A stretch of 42,123 nt of DNA, from assembly GCF_946479715.1 (NCBI RefSeq), contig NZ_CAMLHF010000019.1, forward strand, positions 1-42,123. The letters are read 5' to 3'. This DNA comes from an uncultured Pedobacter sp. (GTDB lineage Bacteria; Bacteroidota; Bacteroidia; Sphingobacteriales; Sphingobacteriaceae). The number at the start of each line of letters is the position of its first letter. The stretch's first letter is position 1. The notes beneath the pieces were generated by a model. That model was not told the DNA's origin, did not search any database, and saw nothing but the letters and a program-made list of their open reading frames with translations. Shown piece after piece: positions 24,679-33,665 of the stretch. A program made the translations under genes and the position numbers.

Positions 24679-26478
24679 ATGCAAAAAATAAGAAATATAG
24701 CTATCATAGCCCACGTTGACCACGGTAAAACTACACTGGTCGATAAGATCTTACACTCTTGTTCAATCTTCCGCGATAACGAACAATCGGGAGATTTAAT
24801 ACTTGATAACAATGATTTGGAGCGTGAGCGCGGTATTACCATCGTGTCAAAAAACGTTTCGGTTCAGTATAAGGACGTTAAAATCAACATTATTGATACC
24901 CCTGGTCACGCCGATTTCGGTGGTGAGGTAGAGCGTGTATTGAAAATGGCTGATGGTGTATTGTTATTGTGTGATGCTTTTGAAGGTGCCATGCCTCAAA
25001 CACGTTTCGTAACTCAAAAAGCTTTGGCTTTAGGTTTAAAGCCTATTGTTGTTGTAAATAAAGTTGATAAAGAAAACTGTCGCCCTGAAGAGGTTTACGA
25101 GCAAATCTTCGAATTGTTCTTCAACTTAGAAGCAACAGAAGAGCAACTTGATTTTCCTGTAATTTACGGTTCATCTAAACAAGGATGGATGAGTACTGAT
25201 TGGAAAGTGCCTACAACAGACATTTTCGCGCTTTTAGATACAGTTGTTGCTAAGATTCCACCTGCACCAACAAACGATGGTACTTTACAAATGCAAATTA
25301 CCTCTTTAGATTATTCATCTTTCGTAGGTCGTATTGCAATTGGCCGTGTACACCGTGGCGTAATTAAGGAAAACCAACCGGTTACTTTAATTAAACGTGA
25401 TGGTAAAATGGTAAAATCAAGAGTAAAAGAATTATATACTTTCGAAGGTTTAGGAAAAATCCGTGCCACTGAAGTAAAATCTGGTGATATCTGCGCAGTT
25501 GTAGGTATTGATGGTTTTGATATTGGTGATACTATTGCTGATTTCGAAGCTCCTGAACAATTGCCTGTAATCAAAATTGATGAGCCAACAATGAACATGT
25601 TGTTCACTATCAATAACTCACCGTTTTTTGGTAAAGAAGGTAAATTTGTAACTTCACAACGATTAAAAGAGCGTTTATACAAAGAAATTGAGAAAAATCT
25701 TGCGCTTAAAGTGGTAGAAACTGAGTCTCCTGATTCTTATTTGGTATACGGAAGGGGTATCCTCCATTTATCAGTATTGATCGAGACAATGCGTCGCGAA
25801 GGATATGAAATCCAGGTTGGTCAGCCACAGGTAATCATCAAAGAAATTGATGGTAAAAAATGTGAGCCTATTGAAACCTTAATCGTAGATGTACCGGGTG
25901 AAGTTGCTGGTAAAGTAATTGAATTGGTAACACAACGTAAAGGTGAGTTATTGATCATGGAACCAAAAGGAGATTTGCAGCATTTAGAATTTGATATTCC
26001 TGCACGTGGTATCATTGGTTTAAGAAATAATGTATTAACTGCTACAGGTGGTGAGGCGATTATGGCCCACCGTTTCAAAGCATACGAGCCTTGGAAAGGT
26101 GTTATCCCTGGTAGATTGAATGGTGTACTGGTTTCTATGGAGAAAGGAAGTACTACAGCTTATTCAATTGATAAATTACAGGATCGTGGTCGTTTCTTTG
26201 TTGATCCGGGAGTGGATATCTACGAAGGACAAATTTTAGGAGAGCACATCCGTGATAATGACTTGGTAATTAACATCGTAAAAGGTAAAGCTTTAACTAA
26301 CATGCGTGCTTCTGGTACAGATGATAGTCAGCGTATTGCTCCGGCAATTAAATTCTCTTTGGAAGAAGCTATGGAATATATCCAGGCTGATGAGTACATC
26401 GAGGTAACTCCGTTAAGCATGCGTTTACGTAAAATTCACTTAACCGAAGCTGCACGTAAGCTTAATAAAATTGTATAA
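24679..26478 (+). CDS. typA: ribosome-associated translational GTPase TypA/BipA
   Basis: A 599-aa translational GTPase related to EF-G that binds the ribosome and helps 50S assembly and stress responses. The G1 motif AHVDHGKTT is at residues 11-19, the switch region ERERGITI near 48-55, DTPGHADF near 73-80 and NKVDKE near 127-132. The EF-G-like domains III and V and the TypA-specific C-terminal domain (LREHIRDND-like region and RIAPAIKFSLEEAMEYI) follow. The length is normal. It has its own promoter and a strong terminator, so it is likely monocistronic. Confidence 0.97.
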   Translation: MQKIRNIAIIAHVDHGKTTLVDKILHSCSIFRDNEQSGDLILDNNDLERERGITIVSKNVSVQYKDVKINIIDTPGHADFGGEVERVLKMADGVLLLCDAFEGAMPQTRFVTQKALALGLKPIVVVNKVDKENCRPEEVYEQIFELFFNLEATEEQLDFPVIYGSSKQGWMSTDWKVPTTDIFALLDTVVAKIPPAPTNDGTLQMQITSLDYSSFVGRIAIGRVHRGVIKENQPVTLIKRDGKMVKSRVKELYTFEGLGKIRATEVKSGDICAVVGIDGFDIGDTIADFEAPEQLPVIKIDEPTMNMLFTINNSPFFGKEGKFVTSQRLKERLYKEIEKNLALKVVETESPDSYLVYGRGILHLSVLIETMRREGYEIQVGQPQVIIKEIDGKKCEPIETLIVDVPGEVAGKVIELVTQRKGELLIMEPKGDLQHLEFDIPARGIIGLRNNVLTATGGEAIMAHRFKAYEPWKGVIPGRLNGVLVSMEKGSTTAYSIDKLQDRGRFFVDPGVDIYEGQILGEHIRDNDLVINIVKGKALTNMRASGTDDSQRIAPAIKFSLEEAMEYIQADEYIEVTPLSMRLRKIHLTEAARKLNKIV

Positions 26479-26506
26479 ATAGGAACTTTTTCTATTTATA
26501 AGTCAT

Positions 26507-26542
26507 AAAGCCTGTTTCGCAAGAAACAGGCTTTTGTTTTTT
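26507..26542 (+). terminator. intrinsic terminator after typA
   Basis: A 12-bp perfect stem (26507-26518 with 26523-26534) closed by a GCAA tetraloop, followed by a T-rich tract TTTTGTTTTTTG. A weaker AT-only hairpin (26474-26482 with 26492-26500) overlaps the typA stop codon just before it. Confidence 0.93.
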
Positions 26543-26544
26543 GT

Positions 26545-26552
26545 TATTTTTG
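26545..26552 (+). promoter_or_regulatory. -7 promoter element of the SDR gene
   Basis: TATTTTTG matches TAnnTTTG exactly, directly after the typA terminator and 27 bases before the ATG at 26572. The T-rich surroundings raise the chance of an accidental match. Confidence 0.45.
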
Positions 26553-26571
26553 CATTTTAATAAAAGATACT

Positions 26572-27288
26572 ATGGAATCATTAAAAGGTAAAAACGCAAT
26601 AATTACTGGAGCAGGTAAAGGAATAGGAAAAGCAATGGCTATTGCTTTGGCACAGGAAGGCGTCAATATAGGTCTAATGGCCAGAACAGTATCAGATTTG
26701 CAAATTCTTGCAGAGGAATTAAAGCAGTATGGGGTTAAAACAGCAACTGCCACAGTTGATGTATCTGATATTGAAAATGTTAATGCAGCAGTTACTCAGG
26801 TTAAATCTGAATTGGGTGTAATTGACATTTTAATTAATAACGCCGGAACTGCTTCTTTTGGACCATTCCTTGAATTGGAGCCATCAAGATGGGAAGAGAT
26901 TGTTAAAGTAAACTTATTTGGAGCTTATTACACCACCCGGGCAGTTTTACCTGAAATGATAGAAAGAAAAACCGGTGATATTATTAATATCTCATCCACA
27001 GCAGGTAAAAATGGTGCTGCAGTCACCAGTGCCTATAGTGCTTCAAAATTTGGTCTTATTGGAATGTCAGAATCGTTAATGCAGGAAGTGCGCAAGCACA
27101 ACATCCGTGTAAGCACGCTGTTGCCAAGTACCATAGCAACCGATATGGCTAAGGATCTTAAATTGACTGATGGAAATCCCGATAAGGTGATGCAACCAGA
27201 AGATTTTGCAGAATTGGTTGTTGCCAATTTAAAGCTAAACCGAAGGGTGTTTGTAAAAGAAGCAGGTCTTTGGTCTACAAATCCATAA
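26572..27288 (+). CDS. SDR family oxidoreductase (3-ketoacyl-ACP reductase-like)
   Basis: A 238-aa classical short-chain dehydrogenase/reductase. The cofactor motif GAGKGIG is at residues 13-19, NNAG at 89-92 and the catalytic S142, Y155 and K159 are in place. Such sequences are often annotated as FabG-like 3-ketoacyl-ACP reductases, but the true substrate is not known and no fatty acid gene is nearby. It has its own promoter motif after the typA terminator and is convergent with a glycosyltransferase gene 15 bases away. Confidence 0.9.
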   Translation: MESLKGKNAIITGAGKGIGKAMAIALAQEGVNIGLMARTVSDLQILAEELKQYGVKTATATVDVSDIENVNAAVTQVKSELGVIDILINNAGTASFGPFLELEPSRWEEIVKVNLFGAYYTTRAVLPEMIERKTGDIINISSTAGKNGAAVTSAYSASKFGLIGMSESLMQEVRKHNIRVSTLLPSTIATDMAKDLKLTDGNPDKVMQPEDFAELVVANLKLNRRVFVKEAGLWSTNP

Positions 27289-27303
27289 AATAACTCCGTT
27301 TTT

Positions 27304-28053
27304 TTAATCGTTGGTTCTGCGGTGGCGGATAAAATATTGAGCCAGGTTAATCCCTATAAAAATATGATTAATCAGGTTTGGAATTAAACCGTAATACTTC
27401 GTGAAGATGTGAAATCTTTCTTTAAGACTAGCCAGATGCTTTTTCTTAGAAATTCCGCCTACCAGATATTTGGCTACGTAAATGTGTGTATTCACAATAC
27501 TCGAGGCATGTTTGGCCGCTTTAATGATCCAATCAATATCAGAGCTATACTTATATTTTAAGTCGAAAGGCTCTGCCAGGCTTCTTCTAACATAGATGGC
27601 TTGGTGACTTATACTCATTCCATACCTGAAGCTTTGCCAGTCAAAGTGTTCAGGTGCATGGTGTCTTCTTTGGCCCAGGCTGATCCAGTCCTCATCAAAC
27701 ATTTCAGTTTCACCATAATAAATATCTGCTGACGCAGCACTCTGAAATACCTCGGTCACAGTTTCGGGGGCATAAATCTCGTCCCCGGAATTCATGAAAA
27801 GCACATAATCTCCAGTTGCAAGTGCTAACCCTTTATTCATAGCATCGTATATGCCCCTGTCTGGTTCAGAAATGAACTGGGCTAACCTCGATTTATAATT
27901 ATAGATTTTTTCTACGGTACCGTCTTTTGAAGCACCATCAATAATGATGTATTCAATGTTCTTATAAGTTTGATTCAGTACGGAAAGCATGGTGCGTTCA
28001 ATATCCTTTACATTATTATAAACGATAGTAATAACACTTAACTTTGGCTGCAT
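27304..28053 (-). CDS. glycosyltransferase family 2 protein
   Basis: A 249-aa GT-A fold glycosyltransferase. It opens with LSVITIVYNNVKDIERTM, then IIIDGASKDGT at about 36-46, SEPDRGIYDAMNKGLALATGDY near 61-82 and the metal-binding area FMNSGDE near 85-91. This subgroup is common in exopolysaccharide and O-antigen clusters. It lies 20 bases downstream of the family 4 glycosyltransferase gene on the same strand and is the last gene of the glycan cluster. Sugar donor and acceptor are unknown. Confidence 0.92.
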   Translation of the reverse strand: MQPKLSVITIVYNNVKDIERTMLSVLNQTYKNIEYIIIDGASKDGTVEKIYNYKSRLAQFISEPDRGIYDAMNKGLALATGDYVLFMNSGDEIYAPETVTEVFQSAASADIYYGETEMFDEDWISLGQRRHHAPEHFDWQSFRYGMSISHQAIYVRRSLAEPFDLKYKYSSDIDWIIKAAKHASSIVNTHIYVAKYLVGGISKKKHLASLKERFHIFTKYYGLIPNLINHIFIGINLAQYFIRHRRTND

Positions 28054-28073
28054 GTGGTTCTGAATCTAAAAAA

Positions 28074-29345
28074 TTATCGGGGTTGTAAATCTATCAGTGA
28101 CTGATACAATAATAAGTGTTTTTCTGCAATTACTTGCTCAGAGAATTGATTTAAAATTGTTCTTCTTGCTTCTTTCTGAATTTCAGGAGCATTTTCATCG
28201 TGGTATAACCACTCTATGCCTGTTGCAAGGTCTTCAGATGATTCGTATTCTGCCAGGTACCCGTTTTCAAGGTGTCTTACCATGTCTGGTATTCCGCCTG
28301 TTTTAAAGGCCACTACAGGCGTTGCGCACGATAAGCTTTCCATTACAGTGTTTGGCAGGTTATCTTCAAGAGAGGGAGTTATAAATGCATCGGCTGCAGA
28401 ATAACACTTAGCCAGGTGTGCATCATTACTAATGGTGCCTAAAAATGTTGTTTTAAACGGAAACTCTGGCATTTCGGCATTATCTTTATTACCAAAAATC
28501 ACCAGCTCTATATTCTCTTTAATAATCCCTGGTCTTGTTGCAAGATCATTTAGTGCATCTATTAAGTAAGATGTGCCTTTATGCTTGTCGTTTTTAGAAG
28601 GCATAAAACCACTCATCAGCACAAATTTATTCGGATCTATCTTAAGAATTTTTTTAGCTTCAGATTTTACATAAGGTTTAAAAACCTCGGTTTCAATTGT
28701 GTTTGGGATAACCGTTACCTCTCTAAATCCCATTAAACTACTCAGTTTAACTGAATCAGCCATCCATCTGCTTGGAGCAACAATATGACAGTTTAATTCC
28801 GAGTAAGCTTTTTTCTTACGCAACCATGTTTTGTGCGAGAAGTCATTTTTACCACTTGAACGAAGTAAGGGGCAGTTCCCACATTCTTTAAAGTAATTTT
28901 CGCATGAATAACGTACATGGCATCCACCTGTAAATGCATTGCTGTCATGAAATGTCCAAACTACTGGTTTCTCCAGCTCATCGATTTCTGCCAAAAATTT
29001 TGGAGATAAAAATCCATGGTTAATCCAGTGTAGATGTATAATATCGGCCTCCTTTACTGTCGGATGGTCAATTACTGAGGTGCCAAACCATTGAAGCGAG
29101 AAAGGTGTTTTCACAGCTTTGGATACAGCCTTAGATAAATAACGTTCAGAAAGAATATTGAATACGGCTTTTGCTCGGGCAAACGGCCCCTTGCTAAAAG
29201 TTCCGGTTTTTGAGCTTTCGCTGAACTGAAAGTAAACCATTACTTTAGATTCGATACCACTTGCATTTAGTGCATCACTTAATCTGAGGCAGGCCCTTCC
29301 GGCGCCTCCATTACCTTCGTATGTATTTAGGTGTACTACTTTCAA
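28074..29345 (-). CDS. glycosyltransferase family 4 protein
   Basis: A 423-aa GT-B fold glycosyltransferase. The N-terminal glycine-rich part GNGGAGRACLRLSDAL and the C-terminal donor site with EDNLPNTVMESLSCATPVVAF (the E-x7-E pattern) are clear. A Cys-rich insert near residues 143-161 (GGCHVRYSCENYFKECGNC) is a recurring feature of one GT4 subgroup and could bind metal. The start codon is TTG at 29345; no ATG or GTG fits upstream before a stop, and KVVHLNTYEGNGGAG is a natural N-terminus. A -7 promoter motif sits only six bases before it. Confidence 0.92.
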   Translation of the reverse strand: MKVVHLNTYEGNGGAGRACLRLSDALNASGIESKVMVYFQFSESSKTGTFSKGPFARAKAVFNILSERYLSKAVSKAVKTPFSLQWFGTSVIDHPTVKEADIIHLHWINHGFLSPKFLAEIDELEKPVVWTFHDSNAFTGGCHVRYSCENYFKECGNCPLLRSSGKNDFSHKTWLRKKKAYSELNCHIVAPSRWMADSVKLSSLMGFREVTVIPNTIETEVFKPYVKSEAKKILKIDPNKFVLMSGFMPSKNDKHKGTSYLIDALNDLATRPGIIKENIELVIFGNKDNAEMPEFPFKTTFLGTISNDAHLAKCYSAADAFITPSLEDNLPNTVMESLSCATPVVAFKTGGIPDMVRHLENGYLAEYESSEDLATGIEWLYHDENAPEIQKEARRTILNQFSEQVIAEKHLLLYQSLIDLQPR

Positions 29346-29350
29346 TGAAT

Positions 29351-29358
29351 CAAACTTA
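29351..29358 (-). promoter_or_regulatory. -7 promoter motif just upstream of the GT4 gene
   Basis: The minus strand reads TAAGTTTG, an exact TAnnTTTG, ending six bases before the TTG start codon. If used, transcription would begin at or next to the start codon, giving a leaderless or almost leaderless message. A TTTA about 17 bases further upstream is a poor -33. Confidence 0.35.
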
Positions 29359-29518
29359 GATAATTGTTTCCTGTTTAAACGGTTATGCAGCCTAAAATAA
29401 TATATATTTTCAATCTTTATTAAATTCTTGTGTATTTTCGTCAGACTTTGATTTTTTACAGACTTTAGGCAATTAAATCCTGTAATGATCGTCTATTTAT
29501 AAGAACTAAAAAAGCAAT

Positions 29519-30268
29519 ATGGGTAACCTGTTAACCGACAGACAGTTTTGGGTGAATTATTGGGAAAGTAAAACCGGGTTATCGGTTAGTATTCCCGAAA
29601 ACTATCTTTTTCATAAAGAACTGGCAGATATTATCAATGGCCAAAAAGTTAAAACGGCTATTGAGTTGGGTGGTTTCCCCGGATATTATGCCGTGTTTCT
29701 GAAGAAGTATTTTAAACTTGATGTTACCCTGCTCGATTATTTTGTACATCCACCGGTTACAAGCGCTTTATTGCAGGCCAATCAACTAAACGAAGCGGAT
29801 ATCCATATTATCGAAACTGATTTGTTTAATTATACTCCGGAGCAACAATACGATCTTGTTTTATCTTGTGGTCTTATTGAGCATTTCAATGATACTGCCG
29901 ACATCATTAACAGGCACATTAATTTTGTAAAACCAGGGGGAACCTTGTTTATTACACTGCCTAATTTTAAAGCTTTAAACGGATGGTTTCAAAAGAACTT
30001 TGATAAGGAGAATTACGATAAGCACAATATTGATTGTATGGATCCGAAGCTTCTCGAAAACATTTGTAAGCAAGCGGGCTTAAAGGTGATACAAGCCAAA
30101 TACTTTGGTCATTTTAGTTTATGGCTAGAGAACGAACAGCAAAAACCGGCAGGAATAAGGCTGTTAAAAAAATCACTGTGGCTTGCCGGTAAAATATTCA
30201 CTAAGGTATTCCCTTTCAATTCCAAACAGCTTTCGCCTTACATTATTTTAGAAGCAAGAAAGCCTTAG
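29519..30268 (+). CDS. class I SAM-dependent methyltransferase
   Basis: A 249-aa methyltransferase. The SAM-binding motif I appears as AIELGGFPGYYAVFL near residues 42-56, followed by the acidic end of strand 2 in VTLLDYF, and motif IV-like LVLSCGLIEHF near 118-128 with KPGGTLFITLPN after it. The C-terminal quarter is specific and may bind the acceptor. It is the only plus-strand gene in the glycan cluster, divergent from the GT4 gene and convergent with the next glycosyltransferase three bases away. A sugar or glycan-lipid acceptor is inferred from context. Confidence 0.85.
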   Translation: MGNLLTDRQFWVNYWESKTGLSVSIPENYLFHKELADIINGQKVKTAIELGGFPGYYAVFLKKYFKLDVTLLDYFVHPPVTSALLQANQLNEADIHIIETDLFNYTPEQQYDLVLSCGLIEHFNDTADIINRHINFVKPGGTLFITLPNFKALNGWFQKNFDKENYDKHNIDCMDPKLLENICKQAGLKVIQAKYFGHFSLWLENEQQKPAGIRLLKKSLWLAGKIFTKVFPFNSKQLSPYIILEARKP

Positions 30269-30271
30269 ATT

Positions 30272-31171
30272 TTATTTAATTCGCTGTACTACGTAACGTT
30301 TCAATCTATCCCATAATGTTCCTTTTCTGTTTTTCAGGAAACCCTTTATGGCTGCATACGCCGCAGGACTTTCTGCTATCGTATCAGGAAACTGGGTTAT
30401 AGGTTTCGGATTGATGATTACATTGTAAATGTCGTTAATCCCCGAATGTATGCCTGATCCATCATGACCTATATTGTTTACCAGCGATTGTGAGGGGTTA
30501 AGCGTTAATCCTCCTTTTAAAAATATAGAGGCGTACCATCTTATTGCCCATGAATTGTTCTTGCCGCTTTTAAAGTCTTCCATCTGTTTCCAGAAATTCA
30601 TGGTATGTTCAATAGAAAAAGCACTTTTTGCTGATTTATCAAATTTACCCATCAGGATGTCTATGTTTGGCTCAAAATGTTCCCATGCGCGTTCCCATGT
30701 TGCCCAGCCCCAGCTTGTGGCAGCACGATAGAAGAAGGTTTCAGGTAAATCAGCATCCTTTAAATTGTACATATAAGCACCAATATGCATTACTTTGCTT
30801 TCATCGCGGTACCGGGTTAATGCTTCATTAAAATAGGTTAACGTATAAGGCGAGGTGATCAGGTCATCTTCAAAAACAATCACTTGCTTGTAGTCCTTTA
30901 TGAGCTTGCTTACTCCAATGATAATCGACTTGGCAAGCCCCATGTTTTCCTTGCGCTCTACAATCTCGACCGATTTAAACCCGTCAATATTTTTAAGCAG
31001 TTCCCTTACCTCAAGCACATTCTTTTCGTCGGCTTCCGATTTAAATCCATCAGAAAACACAAACAGCCTGCTTTCAGCAGCCAGTTCATTCTGTTGTAAA
31101 AATTTTAGTGTTCGCGCAGTATGTTCAGGACGATTGTAAACAAATAATGCTATAGGAGCAAAGGTTTGCAT
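30272..31171 (-). CDS. glycosyltransferase (GNT-I-like / GT-A fold)
   Basis: A 299-aa glycosyltransferase-like protein of the type often annotated as hypothetical sugar transferase. It opens IALFVYNRPEHTARTLKFL, has the DxD-like metal site VIFEDDLITSP near residues 98-108, and a conserved-looking ATSWGWATWERAWEHF near 151-166. The general architecture resembles GNT-I-type GT-A enzymes. It starts four bases after the upstream methyltransferase gene on the same strand, so the two are co-translated. Substrates are unknown. Confidence 0.82.
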   Translation of the reverse strand: MQTFAPIALFVYNRPEHTARTLKFLQQNELAAESRLFVFSDGFKSEADEKNVLEVRELLKNIDGFKSVEIVERKENMGLAKSIIIGVSKLIKDYKQVIVFEDDLITSPYTLTYFNEALTRYRDESKVMHIGAYMYNLKDADLPETFFYRAATSWGWATWERAWEHFEPNIDILMGKFDKSAKSAFSIEHTMNFWKQMEDFKSGKNNSWAIRWYASIFLKGGLTLNPSQSLVNNIGHDGSGIHSGINDIYNVIINPKPITQFPDTIAESPAAYAAIKGFLKNRKGTLWDRLKRYVVQRIK

Positions 31172-31175
31172 AAAT

Positions 31176-31799
31176 CTAATCTTTTATACCTTCAACAATT
31201 AAAGACGAATAACCCAGAGGTTCATTAAAACGTTTGTCGTACCTTTTAGATCTGATCACGTGCCCATCTTTACTATCCCATTCGTTAAAATGGAACTTAC
31301 CGTTCTCGTCATAATACTCTAAAAGATTTACACGATACCCCGACTCTTCAAATGCTTTAGACAGCGTTTTATGATCATATAATAATTTATGGTCATGAGC
31401 GCCCTCTCCATGTCCACCTGGTTTCACCATATTGATGTAATCAGGATTGGGATGAAAACCATCTGGAACTGCAATTCTAACCACTCCACCTTTTTTAAGA
31501 TACTTATTGCAATTCTTTAAAGCAATTATTGCATCATCATAGCTGATGTGCTCAAAAACATGCTCGGCTAAAAAACGGTCTGCCTTTTTATCGCCAAATA
31601 AATTGTCGAACGAAGAGATCTCTAACAAATTAAGGTTCTCTATATTGGTAGGTAACCAATCCTTATAATCAGTGGTATGTGCCCCAATTATGATCTGGAG
31701 TTTTCCGGTGCTGTTCTTTATTTTAGCCTTAAGCTGAATGAGCTCCAGTATGTTTTTGGGCTTATATACAATTTCTCTTATTACCTTTCTTAAGGACAT
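31176..31799 (-). CDS. class I SAM-dependent methyltransferase
   Basis: A 207-aa methyltransferase-like protein. The segment AEHVFEHISYDDAIIALKN and KKGGVVRIAVPDGFHPNPDY are typical of class I methyltransferases from glycan clusters. The usual glycine-rich SAM motif I is not obvious, and the N-terminus is short, so the SAM site is diverged. It is followed after four bases by a glycosyltransferase gene and preceded by the flippase gene, both on the same strand. The acceptor is probably a sugar, by context only. Confidence 0.8.
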   Translation of the reverse strand: MSLRKVIREIVYKPKNILELIQLKAKIKNSTGKLQIIIGAHTTDYKDWLPTNIENLNLLEISSFDNLFGDKKADRFLAEHVFEHISYDDAIIALKNCNKYLKKGGVVRIAVPDGFHPNPDYINMVKPGGHGEGAHDHKLLYDHKTLSKAFEESGYRVNLLEYYDENGKFHFNEWDSKDGHVIRSKRYDKRFNEPLGYSSLIVEGIKD

Positions 31800-31881
31800 C
31801 TTTAATGTGTTATGATTTATGGTAAAGTTAAAACGTTAAATGCAAGGTGCTAATATATTAATATTAAAATTTATGTAGTAC

Positions 31882-33228
31882 CTAAGCTGGCCGATCCGTT
31901 GAACCTTTTAATTTCTGGTATAATGTAATTAAGAACAGCGACTTAAGCATCATTATACCTTGATGTCTTGTTTTTGGGATAAGTAAAATCCAAAATGTAG
32001 AACAGGCATAGGCAACCAATGTAGCCATTGCAGCCCCCGCTATTCCATATTTTGGGATCCAGAAAACGTTTAATATAATGTTGATCAAGGCACCCATCGC
32101 AGTACGTAGCATAGATAATTTTGTATAGCCTTCGGCAATTAAGAACTGAGTACTTGCAGTACCCAAAAATACAAAGATTCCTGCCCAGATGTGTATCGAC
32201 AACACATGTGCACCACTATAAAATTCAGGCTTAAATATTCTGAAGAGATATGGAGCGGTAAATGTGATAAATATGGCCAGGACCATACTTATCCAGACCA
32301 TTAAATCGTACAGGTTTTGCATCCTCTTTTCATACCGTTCAGGATTGTCCCTTCGGGCATTCATAATGGCGGGGAATACTGAGGCGGCTACAGCAACGGG
32401 AATAAAATACCATGCTTCGGCAAACTGAACTGCATTGGCGTAAATCCCGAGCTCCCCGCTACCTTTATAATATTCAATCATCAGCTTATCAATGTTCATG
32501 TAAATAGAAACAAGGATTGCTGAAAATGCCAATGGCCATGAGTTTTTTAACAGAAATTTTGCGATATCGCTCTTAAATGTCCATTTGAAAACTGATTCTC
32601 CATTGTTCTGATAAATAAATAGGTATCCTGCAGCCAGTAATGCAGCATCTAATAAAAGCGCAAAAATAAACCATTTCAAACTGGCTCCAACAATAATCAA
32701 TGTAAGCTTAATCGCAGCAGAAAGAACGTTTCCTGCAATTTGTACACGCATAATGTACTTGCCTTGCGTTCTGGATTGAAAGAAACTATCGATAATATTG
32801 AACGATTGGATTAAACCGGTAAATCCAACGGTCATAATAAAAATCAATGGAGTGTCGATTTTGTTATAGCTATTAACTATAATGTAGGTTGTGTAGATCA
32901 GCGGAAGAACAATAAGGCCTCCAATAAACTTTATAGCAAAACCTGTTCCCAGCAGTTCATTCTTCTTTTCAGGATTGCGCAATAGCTCCCTGGTTATAAA
33001 ACCATCTACACCCAGGGCTGCGGCGGCGGTAAAAAAGGTTACAAAAGCTACAGGATAATTAAGTATTCCGTTTTGGTCTTTCCCTAAATAATTTGTCACC
33101 GCAATGCCTACTACAACTTTAATGGCCATACTTCCTACTCTGGCCAACATTAGCCAGCCTGTGTTTTTCACATATTTCTCCAGGGCCGCCTGATCAAAAC
33201 CTTTAATGCTTGGGATCTTCACGCTCAA
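31882..33228 (-). CDS. oligosaccharide flippase (Wzx-like, MOP superfamily)
   Basis: A 448-aa integral membrane protein with roughly 12-14 helices of the polysaccharide-exporter type in the MOP superfamily. These flip lipid-linked oligosaccharides across the inner membrane. It starts with the amphipathic KYVKNTGWLMLARVGSM common to the family and keeps TNYLGKDQNGILNYPVAF near residues 44-61. The start codon is TTG at 33228; a GTG two codons later is the alternative, and no ATG fits. It is the first gene of the minus-strand glycan block. Confidence 0.9.
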   Translation of the reverse strand: MSVKIPSIKGFDQAALEKYVKNTGWLMLARVGSMAIKVVVGIAVTNYLGKDQNGILNYPVAFVTFFTAAAALGVDGFITRELLRNPEKKNELLGTGFAIKFIGGLIVLPLIYTTYIIVNSYNKIDTPLIFIMTVGFTGLIQSFNIIDSFFQSRTQGKYIMRVQIAGNVLSAAIKLTLIIVGASLKWFIFALLLDAALLAAGYLFIYQNNGESVFKWTFKSDIAKFLLKNSWPLAFSAILVSIYMNIDKLMIEYYKGSGELGIYANAVQFAEAWYFIPVAVAASVFPAIMNARRDNPERYEKRMQNLYDLMVWISMVLAIFITFTAPYLFRIFKPEFYSGAHVLSIHIWAGIFVFLGTASTQFLIAEGYTKLSMLRTAMGALINIILNVFWIPKYGIAGAAMATLVAYACSTFWILLIPKTRHQGIMMLKSLFLITLYQKLKGSTDRPA

Positions 33229-33246
33229 TCTCTCTCTTAGTTTTTA

Positions 33247-33636
33247 TTAGGTTAAAGGTGCTCCAACCGATACTTTACAGTCATGTCCGGGTTGTCCATG
33301 TGGTGGATTCAATTTTACTTCTTTATCTGTTGCAGGCACTTGCTGTTGTGCAGGGGCAGCAACGGGAGCTTGTACAGCAGGAGCAGTTGTGTTTTTTGCA
33401 TTAAGTGGGGCACCTACCGGAATTGAGCAATCATGAAAAGGCTGACCATGTGCCGGATTGTTTGCCGGTCTTTCTCCGGTAGCTGCACTTTGCTGAGCAG
33501 GAGCCGATGGGGTAGTAGATTGTGCTGATGGAACACCATTCGGTGTTGGTGTAACAATATTTTGAGTTTCTTTAGGGCTGGTCTGACAAGCCGAAAAGCC
33601 GAATGCTAAAAAGCAGATGTAAAGGATTTTTTTCAT
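33247..33636 (-). CDS. lipoprotein with duplicated NPxHGQPxHDC motif
   Basis: A 129-aa lipoprotein. The signal peptide ends in FSAC with the lipid-bearing Cys at residue 17. The rest is a Pro/Ala/Thr/Gln-rich, low-complexity linker holding two copies of the pattern NPxHGQPxHDCxxxVGAPL at residues 60-78 and 110-128. Each copy brings two His and one Cys, which looks like a metal- or heme-binding motif, but no function is known to me. I recognise this motif as recurring at the C-terminus of other Bacteroidota proteins. It lies 18 bases upstream of the flippase gene and 29 bases after the DUF4476 gene. Confidence 0.82.
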   Translation of the reverse strand: MKKILYICFLAFGFSACQTSPKETQNIVTPTPNGVPSAQSTTPSAPAQQSAATGERPANNPAHGQPFHDCSIPVGAPLNAKNTTAPAVQAPVAAPAQQQVPATDKEVKLNPPHGQPGHDCKVSVGAPLT

Positions 33637-33665
33637 TGAATATTTTTTAGGGATTAAAGGGATAA

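Noticed and set aside
25311..25682. A 123-aa minus-strand frame inside typA
   Set aside because: Shadow of the strongly conserved typA reading frame.
27304..33228. Horizontal transfer of the glycan cluster
   Set aside because: Such loci are often exchanged, but I see no flanking repeats, integrase or tRNA, and base composition by eye does not differ clearly.
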